A stretch of 64,000 bases of DNA from JBBIMP01 sp037444305 (GCA_037444305.1 JBBIMP010000013.1:109156-173155); one strand, 5' to 3'; shown: positions 17,836 to 26,848, counted from the stretch's first letter. Made by a program: numbers and translations. Notes: a model not told the origin generated them from the sequence alone.

Positions 17836-18063
17836 ATGAAAACGACGTTGATCATTCCAGACCGCCTGATGGTTGAACTCAAGCGCCGTGCGGCCCAGAG
17901 AGGAGAAACCCTCTCCACGACAGTCGCTGAGGTGATTCGGCGAGGACTTGAGGAACCGAGGAGCACGGAGGAATTGCCTGAATTGCCTTTGCACAGCCTG
18001 GGACGGCCGAAGGTGGATGTGGCCGACCGCGACGCGCTGTATCGAGCCATGGAGGGTGTTTGA
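17836..18063 (+). CDS. vapB: VapB-type ribbon-helix-helix antitoxin
   Basis: 75-residue protein beginning MKTTLIIPDRLMVELKRRAA, a strand followed by two helices as in CopG/Arc DNA-binding antitoxins. The acidic C-terminal tail would wrap the toxin. It lies three bases upstream of a PIN-domain gene, the standard VapBC arrangement, and probably represses its own promoter. An in-frame ATG at 17824 lies inside the -10 element and is unlikely to be used. Confidence 0.75.
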   Translation: MKTTLIIPDRLMVELKRRAAQRGETLSTTVAEVIRRGLEEPRSTEELPELPLHSLGRPKVDVADRDALYRAMEGV

Positions 18064-18066
18064 GCG

Positions 18067-18504
18067 GTGTTCGTGATCGATACCAACCTGCTGATCTACG
18101 CTGTCAACCCCGACTCGCCCGAGCATGAGAGGGCCCGCGCGGCAGTAGACGAATGGCGGCGTGGCAGCCGATCATGGTTCGTCACATGGGGCATCGTCTA
18201 TGAGTTCCTTCGAATAACCACCCACCCTGCCGTCTTTTCCCGACCCCTGGATCTGCCGACGGCCGGACGCTGGCTCACGGCATTTCTCGCCTCGCCTTGC
18301 GCCGGGGTGCTGGTGGAAACCCAGCGCCATGCTGAGGTGCTCGACGAGCTTATTGGGCTGCATCCGAGGCTCAAGGGGAATCCCATCCATGATCTTCACA
18401 CGGCGGCGCTGATGAAGGAGCATGGGATCTCGGAGATCCGCACCGCCGACACCGACTTTCACCAGTTTTCGTTCCTTCGGGTTGTAAATCCGCTGGTCGC
18501 TTGA
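18067..18504 (+). CDS. vapC: VapC-type PIN-domain ribonuclease toxin
   Basis: 145-residue toxin with a PIN fold. The first acidic residue is in FVIDTNLLIYA, the second in YEFLR, and the C-terminal pair is in NPIHDLHTAALM and RTADTDF. It likely cleaves RNA when freed from the upstream antitoxin. The start is GTG 18067, three bases after the vapB stop. The two genes appear intact. Confidence 0.85.
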   Translation: MFVIDTNLLIYAVNPDSPEHERARAAVDEWRRGSRSWFVTWGIVYEFLRITTHPAVFSRPLDLPTAGRWLTAFLASPCAGVLVETQRHAEVLDELIGLHPRLKGNPIHDLHTAALMKEHGISEIRTADTDFHQFSFLRVVNPLVA

Positions 18505-18673
18505 CGGCGGAATCGGAAGCGATCAATCCACAAGCAACAAGAGATTGTTGTCGGGCTTTCCCGCGACTGCAATCCGTAGTAGCCTGTCGCGCATGCCAGA
18601 AACCATCAAAGCGAAGTAACAACTGCCCGGCAGAATATATGCCGGCGCCCGAACCGCCGAAGAGGACCAGCCC

Positions 18674-18874
18674 ATGATCACAGGCAGCATCAAGAGCCAG
18701 ATCGACCGCATCTGGGACGCGTTCTGGTCCGGCGGCATCTCCAACCCGCTCGAGGTGATCGAGCAGATCACTTACCTGCTTTTCATCCGTCGGCTCGACG
18801 ACCTGCGAATGGCCGGTGTAGCTGTCCGCTTCGACATGTATCCGCACGATATCCAACAAGCACGTATGATTTAG
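18674..18874 (+). pseudogene. Truncated HsdM (type I methyltransferase) N-terminus
   Basis: Residues 1-45 (MITGSIKSQIDRIWDAFWSG ... YLLFIRRLDDL) are the N-terminal helical domain of type I restriction HsdM. After RRLDDL the family sequence stops, and 20 unrelated residues lead to TAG. The methylase core (NPPF motif) is absent. The 12-mer GTCCGCTTCGAC lies at 18824-18835, near the point where similarity ends. This and the HsdR start at 20253 mark a decayed type I system around the Fic gene. Confidence 0.75.
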
Positions 18875-18916
18875 AATATTGCCTTATCCTAAAATAGCGT
18901 CAACTTTAATTTTAGG
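18867..18916. promoter_or_regulatory. AT-rich 50-bp repeat, first copy
   Basis: Begins TGATTTAGAATAT and ends ATTTTAGG. It is 41/50 identical to the copy at 19029-19078 and contains CCTAAAAT/ATTTTAGG as perfect 8-base inverted arms, plus the looser TTTAGAATA/TTATCCTAAA dyad. It is much more AT-rich than its surroundings. It is probably an operator or recombination site linked to the Fic gene. Confidence 0.55.
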
Positions 18917-19028
18917 CTTGGTAAGGATCGGACGTGACCAGTTTGGCCTTGTTATCGCCTGCCTATCGCAAGGAGGCGGCTGCCGTGCATGTTATAGCCT
19001 GGCTATCTGATGAAAACTGAAAAGCGAT

Positions 19029-19078
19029 TGATTTAGAATATCGACTTATCTTAAATTAACGGCAGTTTTTATTTTAGG
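19029..19078. promoter_or_regulatory. AT-rich 50-bp repeat, second copy, with fic promoter
   Basis: Second copy of the 18867 repeat, ending eight bases before the fic ATG. A TTGATT-17-TTAAAT promoter (19028-19056) overlaps the TTTAGAATA/TTATCTTAAA dyad, so a repressor bound here would block fic transcription. The 112 bp between the copies encode nothing convincing beyond a possible 11-residue peptide after AAGGAGG. Confidence 0.5.
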
Positions 19079-19086
19079 TCCCTGCG

Positions 19087-20256
19087 ATGCGACGCCATTC
19101 ACCTGGACGTTATACGACGGTTTCGACGGCGGGCGAGTCATTTCAGGCCTTTGTGCCCGCACCCCTGCCGCCCGAGCCGCCCCTCGTCTGGTCGCCGGAA
19201 CTGCGCCGCCGGTTCGACGAGGCGCTGCTCGCCCTGGGCCGGCTCGATGCGGTGACTACGCTGCTGCCCGATGCCGGGCTGTTGCTTTACAGCTTTGTGC
19301 GCAAGGAGGCGGTGCTCTCCTCTCAGATCGAAGGTACGCAATCCTCGCTTGCCGACCTGCTGCTGTTTGAAATAGACGAGGAGCCGGGCGTGCCGGTCGA
19401 GGACGCCCACGAAGTCAGCCGGTCGGTGGCGGCCATCGAGAAGGGCCTGGAAATGCTGCGCGGCGGTCTGCCGGTCTGCACGCGGCTGCTGTGCGCGGCG
19501 CACGCCGAGCTGATGAATCATCCCGGGGGCCGGGGCAAAACCCCTGGGGAGATCCGCCGCTCTCAGGTTTGGGTCGGCGGCACGTGCCCGGCCAACGCCG
19601 CGTTCGTGCCGCTGCCGGCCTCGGAAGTGGCCGAAGGCCTGAAGGGGCTGGAGCGGTTCATGAACGACCAGCCGGAGCCGACGCCGCCGTTGCTGAAGGC
19701 GGGGCTGGCGCATGTTCAGTTCGAGACGATCCACCCGTTTCTCGACGGCAACGGCCGCATCGGCCGGCTGCTGATCGTGTTGCAGCTCATGGCCGACGGC
19801 GTGCTGCGTGCGCCGATTCTCTATCCAAGCCTCTATTTGAAAACCCATCGCTCCCTGTACTACGAGCTGCTCAATGAGGTGCGCCTTGCTGGCGATTGGG
19901 AGCGCTGGCTCGATTTCTTCGCTGAGGCGATTCGGGTCGCAGCTTCCCAGGCAGCGGCCACGGCGCGCGACCTGCTCGCTCTGTTCGACGAGGACCGGAA
20001 CTGCATCGCGGGCCTTGGACGACCCGCCGCCTCCGCCCGGAAGGTGCATCAAGCCCTGCAACGCTGTCCCTTGGCGTCCTCTGCAGCGCTCGTTCAGGCT
20101 ACGGGCCTGACCGGGGCCACAGTGAACAAGTCATTGCGCCATCTCGCTGATCTGGGCGTTGTGGCGGAGCTGACGAGCCGCAAGCGCGGCCGGGTGTTCA
20201 GCTATCGCCGTTATGTGGAATGCCTCAACCGCGACCTGGAGGAGACAAACCCATGA
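19087..20256 (+). CDS. Fic-domain protein (class II, self-inhibited)
   Basis: 389-residue adenylyltransferase-type protein. The catalytic motif HPFLDGNGRIGR starts at H216. The inhibitory helix SSQIEGT (E82) is N-terminal, as in class II Fic proteins whose glutamate blocks ATP binding. The N-terminal Fic_N region and a C-terminal winged-helix-like segment (VQATGLTGATVNKSLRHL) are both present, so it may bind DNA. All motifs are intact, and the 3' end overlaps the start of an hsdR remnant (ATGA). It lies where type I restriction loci often carry an accessory fic gene. Confidence 0.88.
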   Translation: MRRHSPGRYTTVSTAGESFQAFVPAPLPPEPPLVWSPELRRRFDEALLALGRLDAVTTLLPDAGLLLYSFVRKEAVLSSQIEGTQSSLADLLLFEIDEEPGVPVEDAHEVSRSVAAIEKGLEMLRGGLPVCTRLLCAAHAELMNHPGGRGKTPGEIRRSQVWVGGTCPANAAFVPLPASEVAEGLKGLERFMNDQPEPTPPLLKAGLAHVQFETIHPFLDGNGRIGRLLIVLQLMADGVLRAPILYPSLYLKTHRSLYYELLNEVRLAGDWERWLDFFAEAIRVAASQAAATARDLLALFDEDRNCIAGLGRPAASARKVHQALQRCPLASSAALVQATGLTGATVNKSLRHLADLGVVAELTSRKRGRVFSYRRYVECLNRDLEETNP

Positions 20257-20369
20257 GACAGTTTGCATTCTTTCAAAACAAGTGGCCGACGATTTTCGAC
20301 GCGGCGGCGTGGGCTCATGGAGTCGTCCGCTTCGACTTTTTCGGAATGAGGCCGGCCGAGCGTGCTTGA
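20253..20369 (+). pseudogene. Truncated HsdR N-terminus (DUF4145-type)
   Basis: 38 codons starting with an ATG that overlaps the fic stop. FAFFQNKWPTIFDAA matches the N-terminus of type I restriction subunits that begin with DUF4145, then similarity ends and a stop follows. The 12-mer GTCCGCTTCGAC occurs at 20325-20336, as it does near the end of the HsdM remnant. The nuclease and helicase domains are gone. Confidence 0.6.
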
Positions 20370-20420
20370 ATCGGGATATGGCCGCACCCTGTTGATCATC
20401 AATCGATCTCGAGGTTGCTC

Positions 20421-21248
20421 ATGCATGTTGTCTCCAGACCGCTTCCCTACGATTTGAATGGCCGCGTGGCTCTCGTCACCGGCGCGAACCACGGCATCGG
20501 CGCCGAAACGGCAAAGGCCCTGGCGGGATGCGGCGCCTCGGTGTTGGTGTCCTATCTACGAACCCGCGACCCGGAGGACTATCCCGAACCATATCGCTCC
20601 AACCGTGCAAAAGCGGCCGACGACGTTCTGGCCGCGATCCAAACTGAAGGATGCCGGGCGGTGGCCATGGAGGCCGATCTCAGGGATCCGCAAGCTCCGG
20701 CACGACTCTTCGACTTTGCAGAGACGGAGCTCGGGCCTGTCGATATCCTGGTCAACAACGCAACAGGTTGGGTATCCGACACGTTCGCTGCCGGAAGGCA
20801 GCACGCAACGGGTGTCAGAATGCTGAGCGCATCCGCGGCGACGCACGATCAGGTATTCTCCGTTGATGCCCGCGGCGGGGCTCTTATGATCGCCGAGTTT
20901 GCCCGGCGACACATGGACCGGCAAGCCAAGTGGGGGCGCATCATCGGTCTTACTTCGGGCGGGCCGCTGGGATTCCCCAACGAGGTCTCCTACGGCGCCG
21001 CGAAGGCTGCACTGGAGAACTACACCATGTCTGCGGCCTTCGAACTCGCCCCGTTCGGCATTACGGCAAACATCGTCTATCCGCCGGTTACGGACACGGG
21101 ATGGGTGAATGACGCGGTACGCGAGCATGTTGCGCGCAGCCCCCATCTTATTCACATCGTCGGCCCGGCAGAGGTGGCCGAGGTGATTGCGTTTCTGTGC
21201 TCCGATCACGCCCGGCTCATATCGGCAAACGTGGTGCATCTACGATAG
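20421..21248 (+). CDS. Short-chain dehydrogenase/reductase
   Basis: 275-residue SDR. The nucleotide-binding motif TGANHGIG, the structural NNATG motif and the catalytic VSYGAAK are all standard. It has an insertion after GASVLVSYLRTR compared with classical 250-residue enzymes. It ends shortly after ANVVHLR without the usual terminal VDGG segment, so the C-terminus may be slightly short. ATG 20421 is preferred because GAGG lies six bases upstream; a TTG at 20415 is in frame. It stands alone; the substrate is unknown. Confidence 0.85.
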   Translation: MHVVSRPLPYDLNGRVALVTGANHGIGAETAKALAGCGASVLVSYLRTRDPEDYPEPYRSNRAKAADDVLAAIQTEGCRAVAMEADLRDPQAPARLFDFAETELGPVDILVNNATGWVSDTFAAGRQHATGVRMLSASAATHDQVFSVDARGGALMIAEFARRHMDRQAKWGRIIGLTSGGPLGFPNEVSYGAAKAALENYTMSAAFELAPFGITANIVYPPVTDTGWVNDAVREHVARSPHLIHIVGPAEVAEVIAFLCSDHARLISANVVHLR

Positions 21249-21412
21249 TACGCTCGGCCGTACGTGGGATCCGCGTCGATGAACTGTTAAACCCGGGCGA
21301 TTTCTATTGAACCCTGCAGCCCTGGTGGAGCGTCTGTTTTCCATGTCGGTGGTGCCGTTTTGGGCGTGAAAACCCGTTCGTTTTGCGCCGTTTCAGATCC
21401 GGAGTCAAGAAT

Positions 21413-22486
21413 ATGAAAGTCGTTCTCGCTGGATTCCTCACCCTGCTGCCGGCCGTGTTTACCTCTGCGTCGGCCGCCGAACCCACTCCTGAATCCCTCA
21501 TGGAACGGGGGCACTGGAAGCGTGCCCGGGCCGCAGTGGAAACCCTTGCAAAAACCAAGCCCAACGAAGCGCACACCCTATATCTGCAATCACGTGTGAA
21601 GATGATGTGAGGAAACCTGGAGGAGGCTCACAGGCTGGCCGAGCGGGCTGTAGACCTCGACGGCCGCAGCGCGGTGTACCACTGGCAGCTCGCGCAGGCC
21701 TGCGGGGCGCGGGCACAGCATTGCGGCGTCTTGAAACAGATGGGTTTGGCCAAGTGTTTCAAGAAGGAAGCCGATCTGGTCCTGACCCTGGACCCCAAAC
21801 ATGCGGATGCGCGGATGGCGCTTGTTCAGTTCCACATGCAGGCCCCGGGTCTGGTGGGAGGCGACAAGAAAAGGGCCCGGTCGTTGGCCGATGAGTTGCT
21901 GCGCCTGGATCCGCCGAAGGGATACACGGCGCTGGCCTATCTTGCCAGTGCGGAGGAGCGGACCGGGGAAATTGAAAAGTTCTACCTGAAGGCGCTCGAA
22001 GCCGATCCGCAAAGGTATTCCACGCTGGCGACACTTGTCAGCTTTTATGTGAACTCCAACCCGAAGCGGCTCGACCTTGCTGAAAAGCACGCCCGGGAGA
22101 TGATGAAGATCGATCCCGAGCAGTATGGGGCCTATGCGCTGATGGCGCACGTGCTGGCCTTTCAGCAGCGGTATGCCGAGTTGGAAGAACTGCTGGCCGC
22201 CGCCGAAGGCAAGCTGCCCGAGAATCGGGGCGCGCTGTATCAGGCCGGACGCACGCTTCTAGTGGAAGGAAGAGAGTTTCGCCGTGCGGAGGAATACCTG
22301 CGCCGTTATCTCGAGCAGGAACCGGAACCCATGTCGGCCTCCCGGGCCGTTGCCCGCTGGCGCCTGGGATTGGTGCTGGAGAAGCAAGGACGACCCAAGG
22401 AGGCGGTGGCCGAACTGGAAGCGGCCCTGCGCTTGAATCCCGGCCTCGAGGAGGCGAAGAAGGACATCAAGCGGATGAAAAAGTGA
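21413..22486 (+). pseudogene. Exported TPR-repeat protein gene with internal TGA
   Basis: A single frame of 358 codons is broken by TGA at 21608-21610. The first part has GGAG eight bases upstream, a signal peptide (MKVVLAGFLTLLPAVFTSAS) and the first helix-turn-helix. After the stop the same frame continues as GNLEEAHRLAERAVDLDGRS and on through several TPR units to a helical C-terminus (about 292 codons). Nothing else is damaged, so this is a recent nonsense mutation, an assembly error, or readthrough. A reinitiation product could start at GTG or ATG codons near 21674. Confidence 0.75.
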
Positions 22487-22641
22487 CGATCGAATCCGGG
22501 CCATGAAAAGGGGATTCCGTTTATCCCGGATCCCCGGGCATGGATGGCCGGTTCGTTAATCTTCCAATCTTTGCGAGGGAAAGGGTCGGCGCCCGCCGTT
22601 TGTTGCGCCCCGCCAGGGCGCCTCGCACCCGGTCTGGCATA

Positions 22642-22695
22642 CCCCGGGTTGCGCTTCGCTGGCCCGGGGCTACTCTCCTCAGACCCCTGCGGGAC
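22642..22695. repeat. Degenerate copy of the CCCAGGG-type REP element
   Basis: CCCCGGG (22642) pairs with CCCGGGG (22663) and is followed by CTACTCTCCT and an ACCCCTGCGGG hairpin. This is the same order of parts as the elements at 40692-40872 and 45118-45164. It lies in the 314-bp space between the convergent TPR and permease genes, which holds no other feature. Confidence 0.45.
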
Positions 22696-22800
22696 CGCGG
22701 AACGGGCTGCCGCCGGCGATGCATCGAGCTCTTGTTCCTTCCGGGCTTTGGAAATCGCCGCCCCGGTAGGGGCGAAAGACATGGGAAGGCGTCTTGCCGA

Positions 22801-25047
22801 TCAGCCGCGGCGGCTTATCATGAGGACCGCCGTATTCGTGTCCCGCGCGACCCGGAGCGAGACCTCGCCGAATATCTTCTGCCTGCGGCTGATGCGCTGC
22901 AGCCCCAGCACCACGAGATCGCATTCCGCGGCACGCCGGGCCACTTCCGCCGCGACATCGTCGCTGTAAACAAGGTCTGCGGCGGCCGCTCCGGGCGCCT
23001 CGTCGCGCGCCAGCTGCACAAGTTCGTGCCGCGCCCTCTCGGCAACACCCCTGGCTGTATTCGCCGGCAGGACGCGCAGGTAGCGGATTTCCCGCTCGCC
23101 GGTGCGGAGCAGGCTTCCCAGCAGCCGGGCGCGCAGCGCATCGTGATCGCCACGGCCGCCGACGGCCACGAGGACGCGCCTTACCTCTGACAGGCGCCAT
23201 CCGGGCTGCGCCCGCAGCAGCACCACGTCGCAGTCGACCAGGCTCATCAACTGCTCCAGGTCGGCGCCCATGAATTCATCCGTCAGCTTCCCCATACCGA
23301 GGAGCAACGCCTCGCAGCGGTGGGTTTGTGCAACGCGCACGATCTCCTGCCAGGGGATCGGCGCCACGGTGGCCAGGGCTTCCGGCGCCAGGCCCGCAGC
23401 AAATGAAGCTGACAGTGCCTCGCGTAGGACCGCCTGGGTATCGCTCAACTGAGCGGGGACTGCGCCCGGAATCCACTCGCCCGGCGGCTGGATCACGGAG
23501 TGAAGAAGAACACGGCCGACACGGGGAGGTGCGAGCGCATTGGCTACGCCGACCAGTGCCTCGGCGCTCGCAGGATTCGCAATCGGCACCAGGACAAGCG
23601 GGCTCCGGCCGCGCAGCCGGATCAACCTGGGATCCAGCGCCTCTGCTGAGGCGTCCACTACCCGTGCTCGCCTTGCAAAAAGCGAGAGAAAGAGAAATCC
23701 GCCGATGCCGAGCCATGTAGCCGTCACCAATCCAGCCGCCGGAACCTGGATGCCCTGAAAGACGGCCAGAGCGAAACAGGCCAGGCCTCCGCCGATCTGC
23801 GTGAACGGGGAAAACGGAACCTTGAACGGCGCATCCCTTGTGCCGCCCCGCTTTCCGGTCAGGAGGTTCAGACCGTGCGTCAGCGCGAAGGTGAGAAGAA
23901 AAATGAGGCTCGATGCGGCACCGGCGGCGGCGACATCGGGCACCACCAGAAGGATTGCGATGACGATGCCCGTTGTAACCAAAAGGGCTGCTGCAGGCGA
24001 ACCCTGCGGCTCTCTGAGTTCGGCCAGTTGAACGGGGAGAGTCCGGTCGCGGGCCATCGCCAGGGCCACGCGCGAGGCCGCCAGGATGTTGGCCCGGAGC
24101 GCCGACAGCATCGCAAGGAGCGCCGCCAAGACCACCAGCCAATAGCCGAGCGGGCCCATGTAGTTGTGCGCCGCCACGGCGACGACGGCCTCGGGTCTCT
24201 CTGTGCTGGCTGTAACGATGGATTCGCCTGTCGGCACGCCCACCGTCGCTGTGATGAATAGAAACGGGAGGTAGATAGCCAGTGCGATTCCGAGCGACAT
24301 GAGCATGGCTCGCGGAATGTTCTTGCCCGGCTTGCGCACTTCTCCCGCCACGGCGGCTATCAGGTCGAATCCCTGAAGCGCGATGAAGGTGTACCCCATT
24401 GCCTCCACCAACCCGATGCCTCCGCGGGGGAAAAAGGGCTGGAGCTGGGCGCTCGTTTCGGCGGCCGTACGATCGAGCAGCGCCCAGCATCCGCCGGCGA
24501 TCAGCGCGCCGAAGATGAAGACTTTGCCCCAGGTGGCCCATTCGCCCCCGCCGGTCGCCCGGCGGACAAGGGCCAGGAGATAACAGGCTGTAGCTGCGAT
24601 GGCGAGCGCAGTCAGGGTGCTCCTGCGCGCCAGGAAGGCGGGCGCTGTCCCGGAAATCATGGTCCACAGGGGTTCAACCGCGATCACGGCGTAGGCGGCA
24701 AAGCCGAGGGCATAGAGGACGGCGGCCATGATCGAGGCGAACCACACGACCCAGCCGAAGGCGAAGGCTGCCTCCACCGAGAGGACTTTTTTCGAGAAGG
24801 CGTAGACGCCGCCCGACTCGGGGAAGGCGGTGGCCATCTCGGCGAACGTCAGGGCGGTGACCAGGGCGATGAGTCCATTGAGGGTGAAGGCGGCGAGCGC
24901 CCCAGGGCCGGTTGCGGCGAAGGCCACGCCGGCGAGCGCCAGGATGCCGCCGCCGACGATGGCGCCCACGCCGACCCCCGTCGCTCCCATGAGCCCCATG
25001 GAGCGGGGCGCAGTTGCCTCGGATCGCGTACTGCCGCCGCCCGTCAT
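22801..25047 (-). CDS. APC-family amino acid permease with C-terminal Usp-like domains
   Basis: 748-residue inner-membrane transporter. Residues 15-460 hold about 12 hydrophobic helices. The APC signature is at the start (GVGVGAIVGGGILALAGVAF) and a conserved FIALQGFDLIAAVAGE segment lies mid-protein. Residues about 480-745 are soluble and contain two alpha/beta units resembling universal stress protein domains (SPLVLVPIANPASAEALVGV; RRVLVAVGGRGDHDALRARL), which may bind nucleotide and regulate transport. Substrate unknown; amino acids or polyamines are likely from the family. The upstream region (25048-25468) shows no gene. Confidence 0.87.
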   Translation of the reverse strand: MTGGGSTRSEATAPRSMGLMGATGVGVGAIVGGGILALAGVAFAATGPGALAAFTLNGLIALVTALTFAEMATAFPESGGVYAFSKKVLSVEAAFAFGWVVWFASIMAAVLYALGFAAYAVIAVEPLWTMISGTAPAFLARRSTLTALAIAATACYLLALVRRATGGGEWATWGKVFIFGALIAGGCWALLDRTAAETSAQLQPFFPRGGIGLVEAMGYTFIALQGFDLIAAVAGEVRKPGKNIPRAMLMSLGIALAIYLPFLFITATVGVPTGESIVTASTERPEAVVAVAAHNYMGPLGYWLVVLAALLAMLSALRANILAASRVALAMARDRTLPVQLAELREPQGSPAAALLVTTGIVIAILLVVPDVAAAGAASSLIFLLTFALTHGLNLLTGKRGGTRDAPFKVPFSPFTQIGGGLACFALAVFQGIQVPAAGLVTATWLGIGGFLFLSLFARRARVVDASAEALDPRLIRLRGRSPLVLVPIANPASAEALVGVANALAPPRVGRVLLHSVIQPPGEWIPGAVPAQLSDTQAVLREALSASFAAGLAPEALATVAPIPWQEIVRVAQTHRCEALLLGMGKLTDEFMGADLEQLMSLVDCDVVLLRAQPGWRLSEVRRVLVAVGGRGDHDALRARLLGSLLRTGEREIRYLRVLPANTARGVAERARHELVQLARDEAPGAAAADLVYSDDVAAEVARRAAECDLVVLGLQRISRRQKIFGEVSLRVARDTNTAVLMISRRG

Positions 25048-25468
25048 GGTTACTACTATCGCACGATCGGGATCGGATCTGAACAGGTGCTCTACTGTTC
25101 AAAGAGAGATGGACCGGATCTATGATCGGCGGTCGTTGTGCATGGACACCCGGCAGCGATTGCGGTCGGCTCTTGCCGGGGATGAGCCCTCCAAAGCAAT
25201 TCCCTATCAATCAAATGCTGCGAGTAACGGAACGTGGCGCCGACACCGGGAGTCCCGACAACGTGGACGGGGCGTAATGATTCGGCCAATAGTCGGGCCG
25301 AGCGTGTCTCAGGAAACATACCCACAGGGCTGCATGTCTGAGATGTGGGAAACATCCCCCTTTGGAGAAGGGAAGCCGGACGTTGACACGGGATCTGCCG
25401 TGGCGTAGCCTCTCGTCAGGAACAAAACGTCAGGCGGGTCATCTGCAATTTCTCCAGGGGGTACCGAA
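25048..25468. other. Intergenic stretch without recognisable gene
   Basis: The 421 bp between the divergent permease and hicB genes. Frames open here do not look protein-like, and I saw no tRNA, clear hairpin or consensus promoter. Confidence 0.5.
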
Positions 25469-25687
25469 ATGGAGTTGACTGCCGTTTACATCCAGGTTCC
25501 CGAAGGATACATTGCCTTCGTTGAAGAGCTGCCGGGCGCTAATACGCAGGGAGCGACGATCGAGGAGGCTCGCGAAAACCTAAAGGAAGCTGTGCAGCTG
25601 ATCTTGGAAGCCAATCGTGAGCTGGCTGAAAGATCACTGGTCGGCAAGGACGTGTCCAGAGAACCGTTCGCCTTGTCCCCTCGATGA
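25469..25687 (+). CDS. hicB: HicB-family antitoxin
   Basis: 72-residue protein with the partial RNase H-like fold of HicB: YIQVPEGYIAFVEELPGANT, then GATIEEARENLKEAVQLILE. There is no separate DNA-binding domain, as in short HicB forms. GGGGG lies seven bases before the ATG. Its stop overlaps the hicA start (ATGA). It should neutralise HicA. Confidence 0.85.
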   Translation: MELTAVYIQVPEGYIAFVEELPGANTQGATIEEARENLKEAVQLILEANRELAERSLVGKDVSREPFALSPR

Positions 25688-25869
25688 AGCGACAGGATTT
25701 GATCCGGCATTTGGAATCACAAAGCTGTCGTCTGCTGCGCGAAGGCGGCCGGCACAGCGTTTACTACAATCCGGCGAACAACCAGACTTCTGCCATTCCG
25801 CGTCATCGCGAGATCAACGCATTCCTCGCCCGGAAGATTTGCCGGGATCTTGGAATCCCGGAGGTATGA
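25684..25869 (+). CDS. hicA: HicA-family mRNA interferase toxin
   Basis: 61-residue double-stranded-RNA-binding-like toxin. MKRQDLIRHLESQSCRLLRE leads into GGRHSVYYN with the catalytic His, and a conserved end NAFLARKICRDLGIPE. The order antitoxin-toxin is the reverse of the E. coli hicAB operon but common elsewhere. It looks intact and is translationally coupled to hicB. Confidence 0.88.
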   Translation: MKRQDLIRHLESQSCRLLREGGRHSVYYNPANNQTSAIPRHREINAFLARKICRDLGIPEV

Positions 25870-25888
25870 CGGCCGGATCGGGTGCTGA

Positions 25889-26095
25889 AGCCGGCTCCGT
25901 ACGAAGTGCGTCCAACTCCTCATCGAAGAGAAAGGCGAAAAAACCGCAGTGCTTATCGACCTGAAGAAACACTCCGAGCTGTGGGAGGACTTCTATGACC
26001 GAGCTACTGCTCAGAGTCGGAAAGGGGAACCCCGCGAATCCCTGGAGTCGGTAAAGAAACAACTCCTGGAGCGCAAACGCCGGCGCAATGGCTGA
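25889..26095 (+). pseudogene. RelB/Phd-like antitoxin lacking a start codon
   Basis: After an in-frame TGA the frame reads LLIEEKGEKTAVLIDLKKHS, then ELWEDFYDRATAQSRKGEPR and a basic end, as in small Phd/RelB antitoxins paired with RelE. No ATG, GTG or TTG lies between the TGA and the first conserved residues, so the N-terminus is missing. It overlaps the relE-like frame by eight bases. Confidence 0.55.
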
Positions 26096-26347
26096 CTACT
26101 CGATAGTCTTTGCTCTCTCAGCAAGGCGGGAACTCGAGAAACTCCAAGAGCCGGCGTTAGATCGCGTAATAAGGAAAATCGAGTCGCCGGCAGGCAATCC
26201 TCGACCGCCCAGATGCAGGAAGCTCGAAGGCGCAGGAGACCTGTGGCGACTCCGTGTGGGAGATCACGAGTCATCTACGCCATCGACGATCGCGCCAGAA
26301 CGGTCACGAATTGCAGGAATTTCCTACAGCCTATCAAGGAAGTGTGA
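26088..26347 (+). pseudogene. Frameshifted RelE-family toxin gene
   Basis: MADYSIVFALSARRELEKLQ through LEGAGDLWRLRVGDH follows RelE/ParE closely. The next conserved block (VIYAIDDRARTV) is found only in the +1 frame from about 26267, ending at TGA 26345-26347. A one-base deletion at about 26266 explains this. With the start-less antitoxin upstream, the whole pair is decayed, immediately after an intact HicBA pair. Confidence 0.65.
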
Positions 26348-26590
26348 TGGGTATCTGTGAAATTCGTGTAATTGGTGGCCTGTGTAACGTTTGCCCATTT
26401 TCCTTGATTCGCCGAGTCCGGCACCATTAGAATCCATCCGCTCCCCCACAGGATTCAGCTTCTTTCGCGACTTTCAGTACTGTATGCAGTGCGAGACGAT
26501 TTGGCTGGCTGTGCCCTTTCATCTGGCGAGATCAGGCAGGAGGTAGCTGGACCAACGAGCGACCATGACAATTTCTGGGATTCAGAGTCA

Positions 26591-26848
26591 ATGAGAGCTT
26601 TATTTGGTTTTGTGATCCTGGTATTGGTGCACACTGAGTTCCGGCTCGGATACTACATGATAGGCTTCAGGCCGAAGGCCAAAGGAAAATGGGTGTGGGG
26701 ACAGTTCTCTCTTTTGCTTCCAGAAATTGATTTAATGGCAATTCTGGATGAAGCGCGGAAACGGAGATGGTTTCAACAACGACCTCACCCGCATAGGGGT
26801 AAGGCTATTGGGAGGGAGAGTCGGGGAAAGGACTCATCTCAGCTATGA
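26591..26848 (+). CDS. Hypothetical protein
   Basis: 85-residue frame with a hydrophobic start (MRALFGFVILVLVHTEFRLG) and a conserved-looking segment FRPKAKGKWVWGQFSLLLPE, followed by ILDEARKRRWF. The tail is low-complexity basic sequence. No strong ribosome binding site was seen. I do not recognise the family. Confidence 0.35.
   Translation: MRALFGFVILVLVHTEFRLGYYMIGFRPKAKGKWVWGQFSLLLPEIDLMAILDEARKRRWFQQRPHPHRGKAIGRESRGKDSSQL

Noticed and set aside
25092..25408. Open frames in the permease-hicB gap
   Set aside because: Composition and lack of ribosome binding sites suggest noncoding sequence.
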